This document shows, piece after piece, positions 19,791 to 22,343 of a stretch of 22,343 nucleotides of DNA. The notes under the pieces are model-generated. The model had not been told where the DNA came from. It worked only from the letters and a program-made list of their open reading frames with translations, and ran no database searches. The position numbers and the translations under genes were made by a program. Source of the stretch: Phoronis australis (lineage: Eukaryota > Phoronida > Phoronidae); the NCBI GenBank assembly GCA_002633005.1, contig NMRA01000522.1, forward strand, positions 1 through 22,343, read 5' to 3'. How positions within the stretch are numbered: the first letter of the stretch is position 1; each line of letters begins with the position of its first letter.

Positions 19791-20261
19791 CACTGAACAG
19801 TCAAGTCACGGCCACGGAGCATTTTCTAGTCCCTAGAATTTATGTTGAGGGCGTGTTTCAGGTTTGGCGGGTGGTTTGAGGAAATTGTTGACAACAATTG
19901 CCAGGAAACTTATTTACTTGTGTTTTTGAATGAGAAAAGCTGAGTTTTACCTACTTTTGATGCAAACTGGTGGCTGTCATTTGCTATCAGCCCCTGTCGT
20001 CTGCTGTCCGAGAACCCGGGTGCGATTTCAGGTGGCTGTCAGACAGATCAAATTTGCCAAAAAAAGTAGCTGGTAAGAGGCTTACTAAGACCACATAGTT
20101 AGAATCTAGTGAGGACGAGCATTCTGAATCTGTAGTCAGACTAGTCAGACTTTTTCTAGCACTTGCAGTGAAGTGGTTATTTCGGGGGGAAAATTGTCAA
20201 ATTTGACGTTTTTTGTAAATAGTTTTGTGTGCCGGGATTTTCGTGCCATGTATATTAACCA
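19791..20261. other. Unrelated sequence between repeat copies B and C
   Basis: About 470 bases between the end of copy B and the truncated start of copy C do not match the repeat family. The segment holds AATTGTTGACAACAATTG (19888-19905), which is almost a perfect palindrome, and no exon. It may be host DNA or an insertion that split a larger repeat cluster. Confidence 0.5.
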
Positions 20262-20580
20262 ATGTGCAGTTCGATAGAGTTTTAACTGGCTTTCATAAGA
20301 TATTTTTCATTTTTCGCAAGGACGTCTTAACTTTTCGACTTATTCGAGATTTTCTAATAACGCTGTGCCTTTGTTGACCGATTTGCTGCACAGTGGTGGG
20401 TTTACTGAACAAGACAGTAGCCTATTTCTTACTGATTTCTGACATCTTCGCTAGTCATATGAATGTTATCGTGTTGCTCATAATCCCCACTATCATCATC
20501 ACAATCATCGTCGTCATCATCTCCATCGTCGTCTTTTCGGTTAACTTTGCCAAGTGTCGCTCCTCGGAGCACTCTCGTTG
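20262..20580 (+). repeat. Dispersed repeat, copy C, 3' part only
   Basis: Matches the last third of copy A: CGATAGAGTTTTAACTGGCT, TTTTTCATTTTTCGCAAGGAC, CGAGATTTTCTAATAACGCTG, AAGACAGTAGCCTATTTCTT, a TCATCATC/GTCGTC-rich tract, and the terminal hairpin GCTCCTCGGAGC (20560-20571), the same end as copy A. The 5' two thirds, including the AAGATGGCGG and GCGCATGCGC words, are absent. Confidence 0.8.
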
Positions 20581-21540
20581 TGCTGTCAGAGGCTCCTGAA
20601 GATTGGCTGCATATCTAGGCAATGTAAACATTTGGGAAAACACTGATAAGTGAAGTCACATTTTACCTACAGCAACGCGGCAGACACACTATGTCCCCCC
20701 ATTTGCCAATGGTCAACTTGGCTCAGTGATTGTGCGTCACTTTTTTCTCGCGAATCAGTGTGCTTGAATAAGAACATTTTGGATAAATATGCGTGATGTA
20801 GGGATTAAACGTTATTGAATTATTACCACAATGAGATTAGAGATGCACTCTGCCGATCGAGAGTGTGCGTAAGAATGTATTTCGACTAATACACTATCGA
20901 AGTGCTACTGTAAATCACTTTCAGCTGTCTTTTTGTTAGCAGCATGCCATGAATAATACGCTTACACGAAAGTCGCGCATTTCTAAAGATATGCGTGACT
21001 TTTCATGACTCGTCGTTCGGAACGGCTTTTACCGGGATCAAAGAGAGCGCGGTGCCAGTCGGATTCAGCTGCGATGACTGTATTGTCCGGTGCGAGCAAG
21101 ACCCAATTAAAAGTAATTACCCGACCATAAACTGTATGTAAACACCTCTGCCTGTACATACTGGCAAATTTTCAAAATGCATTAACCAACAGTTTTCGTT
21201 AAAAACAAATACCACAGCTGTATTCAGATGGAAAAAAACAACCAAGGTCGGTTTTCGATTTTTAAAAATCGATGAACTATTAAGCTAAAAACTACAAACA
21301 TTGGTTACGATTGAAGATAAATGACTGTGCGTATTCATATACTTGGTGATTTACAAACGCTGATCAGAGTTAATAATATCACATTAACAGCACACAGTGA
21401 GTAAATTAGATGTCAATAATTTTTAAAACATCGCTTTTGGCCCAGTGCATGCCGAACTACTTTACTCCAGTAGTAGTACACTAACCGGGAAACTGCTATT
21501 CGCGAAAATGCGCCAATTTCGATAGTTAAAGCTTGTACCG
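20581..21540. other. Non-coding stretch, no gene recognised
   Basis: Mixed-composition DNA without a supported exon. 21245-21275 contains GATTTTTAAAAATC, a short perfect palindrome. Nothing else stands out. Confidence 0.4.
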
Positions 21541-21557
21541 TAATCGTTCGGGTTAAC

Positions 21558-21712
21558 GCCCTGGGCGGTTAAATTGACGAATCCAAAAATTCGGGGCAGG
21601 GCGGTTAACTGAGCAGTGGGCGGTTAAATCGAAAATCCACCTAAAGTAGGGGATGGGCGGTTAACCGAACATGGGCGCTTATTACGACAGACAACCGCCC
21701 TGGGCGGTTAAT
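21558..21712 (+). repeat. GGGCGGTTAA repeat cluster
   Basis: The word GGGCGGTTAA occurs five times in about 150 bases (near 21563, 21598, 21618, 21655 and 21702), and a variant GGGCGCTTATT lies at 21673. The first and last are parts of an identical 16-base string CGCCCTGGGCGGTTAA (21558 and 21696). Spacing is irregular (20-40 bases), so this is not a simple satellite. The 4266-4360 patch carries the complementary TTAAGCGCCC style, which suggests a dispersed low-complexity family. Confidence 0.8.
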
Positions 21713-22343
21713 CTTACCTGGCGATCTAAATCCTGACACAACAATCATACTCGGAACGCGTAGCCCTTTTCAAAGAGCTTTATCGTCACGTCGCCAAATG
21801 ACTATGAAAGCGTCATAACAGCGGATGATCCCAACAAAGGTTCTCTTGCCCTCAGATTAGTCATTCACTATTAAATTTACAAAATTGCTGAGTAATAGCC
21901 CCGTGCCGTCCTGCGGTGCGCAGACGACCAGTAACCACGCAGCCTCCACTAGAATTAAAACTGTTTCAAGATGTGACCCTGCTTAAGTGCGCGCGTCCAA
22001 GCTTCACGTGTTGCAGAGGTCAGACATCAAATTTATGGTTACAGTCTCGTACTATATGTAGCTGTCAAGTTCTGAGTCAGAGAGCAGTTTTAAAATTGGT
22101 TGTAATAAAAGTTTGAAAAACTTAATTCTGCTGTTTTTTGTGTTTGGGATGTTATAGTCGACACTCCGTGACTCAATGACATTTTCAGCGTATGGTTCTG
22201 CGGCTAGCTGTCTTATCTCGACATCCCGGCATTGCTCTCTTGCCGTTGCGCCAAACATGCTATGCAAAGAAGTAAAACAAGGATCGGGGGTGGTCGAGCC
22301 AGTCGTCGATCAAGAATAAAATTTCAAGCAACTGCATAAATAT
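21713..22343. other. Terminal non-coding stretch with one weak ORF
   Basis: A minus-strand frame from 22267 (71 codons, including MFGATAREQCRDVEIRQLAA) and a plus-strand frame from 21916 (66 codons) overlap. Neither has splice signals or a recognised domain. The minus-strand one has the more protein-like composition in its first 45 codons, but I do not call it. Confidence 0.35.

Noticed and set aside
1-22343. tRNA, rRNA or snRNA genes, CRISPR arrays, bacterial promoters and operons
   Set aside because: No intact A/B-box pairs, conserved rRNA or snRNA words, or regularly spaced short repeats with unique spacers were seen. The DNA is eukaryotic in character.

Overview
The window looks like intergenic and intronic DNA from an intron-rich animal genome. 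It is AT-rich, has no long open reading frames, has canonical GTAAGT splice donors, contains degenerate transposons and minisatellites, and includes a 150-base assembly gap (10536-10685). The style (an RTE-type retrotransposon, an expanded transposon-like protein family common in aquatic invertebrates, frequent TAGGCCTA-type words) suggests a marine invertebrate, possibly a hemichordate, echinoderm or other deuterostome. I cannot fix the species. No bacterial-type gene, operon, CRISPR array, tRNA or rRNA was found.

Layout. 1-2240 is non-coding and carries three small tandem or direct duplications. 2313-2484 is the best candidate 5' coding exon of a plus-strand gene, ending in a GTAAGT donor, with a possible second exon at 2705-2753. 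2868-3000 is a hairpin-rich repeat whose outer end reads like a hAT-type terminus. 6040-7200 is an irregular minisatellite interrupted by the 3' end of an RTE-clade retrotransposon. 7291-8510 is copy A of an unnamed ~1.2 kb dispersed repeat; copies B and C lie at 18025-19790 and 20262-20580. 8511-12436 is mostly featureless except for a perfect palindrome, a two-copy repeat and the gap. 12437-12862 and 13015-13418 are two minisatellites.

13567-16150 is the most interesting structure: two inverted arms of about 380 bp enclose 1.8 kb. Inside, on the minus strand, lies a decayed gene for a widespread but unnamed invertebrate protein family with a VFD...HEEAD...FHAFT...PELRWYLFCK...CXC-like layout. 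17653-17785 is a second candidate 5' coding exon on the plus strand. 21558-21712 is a GGGCGGTTAA repeat cluster.

The genes do not form a visible pathway. The two candidate exons probably begin two unrelated genes whose remaining exons are not recognised here, and the rest of the window is repeat-driven. The observations most worth following are the long-inverted-repeat element with its internal coding remnant, and the dispersed repeat whose copies keep perfect AAGATGGCGG (YY1-like) and GCGCATGCGC (NRF1-like) words.
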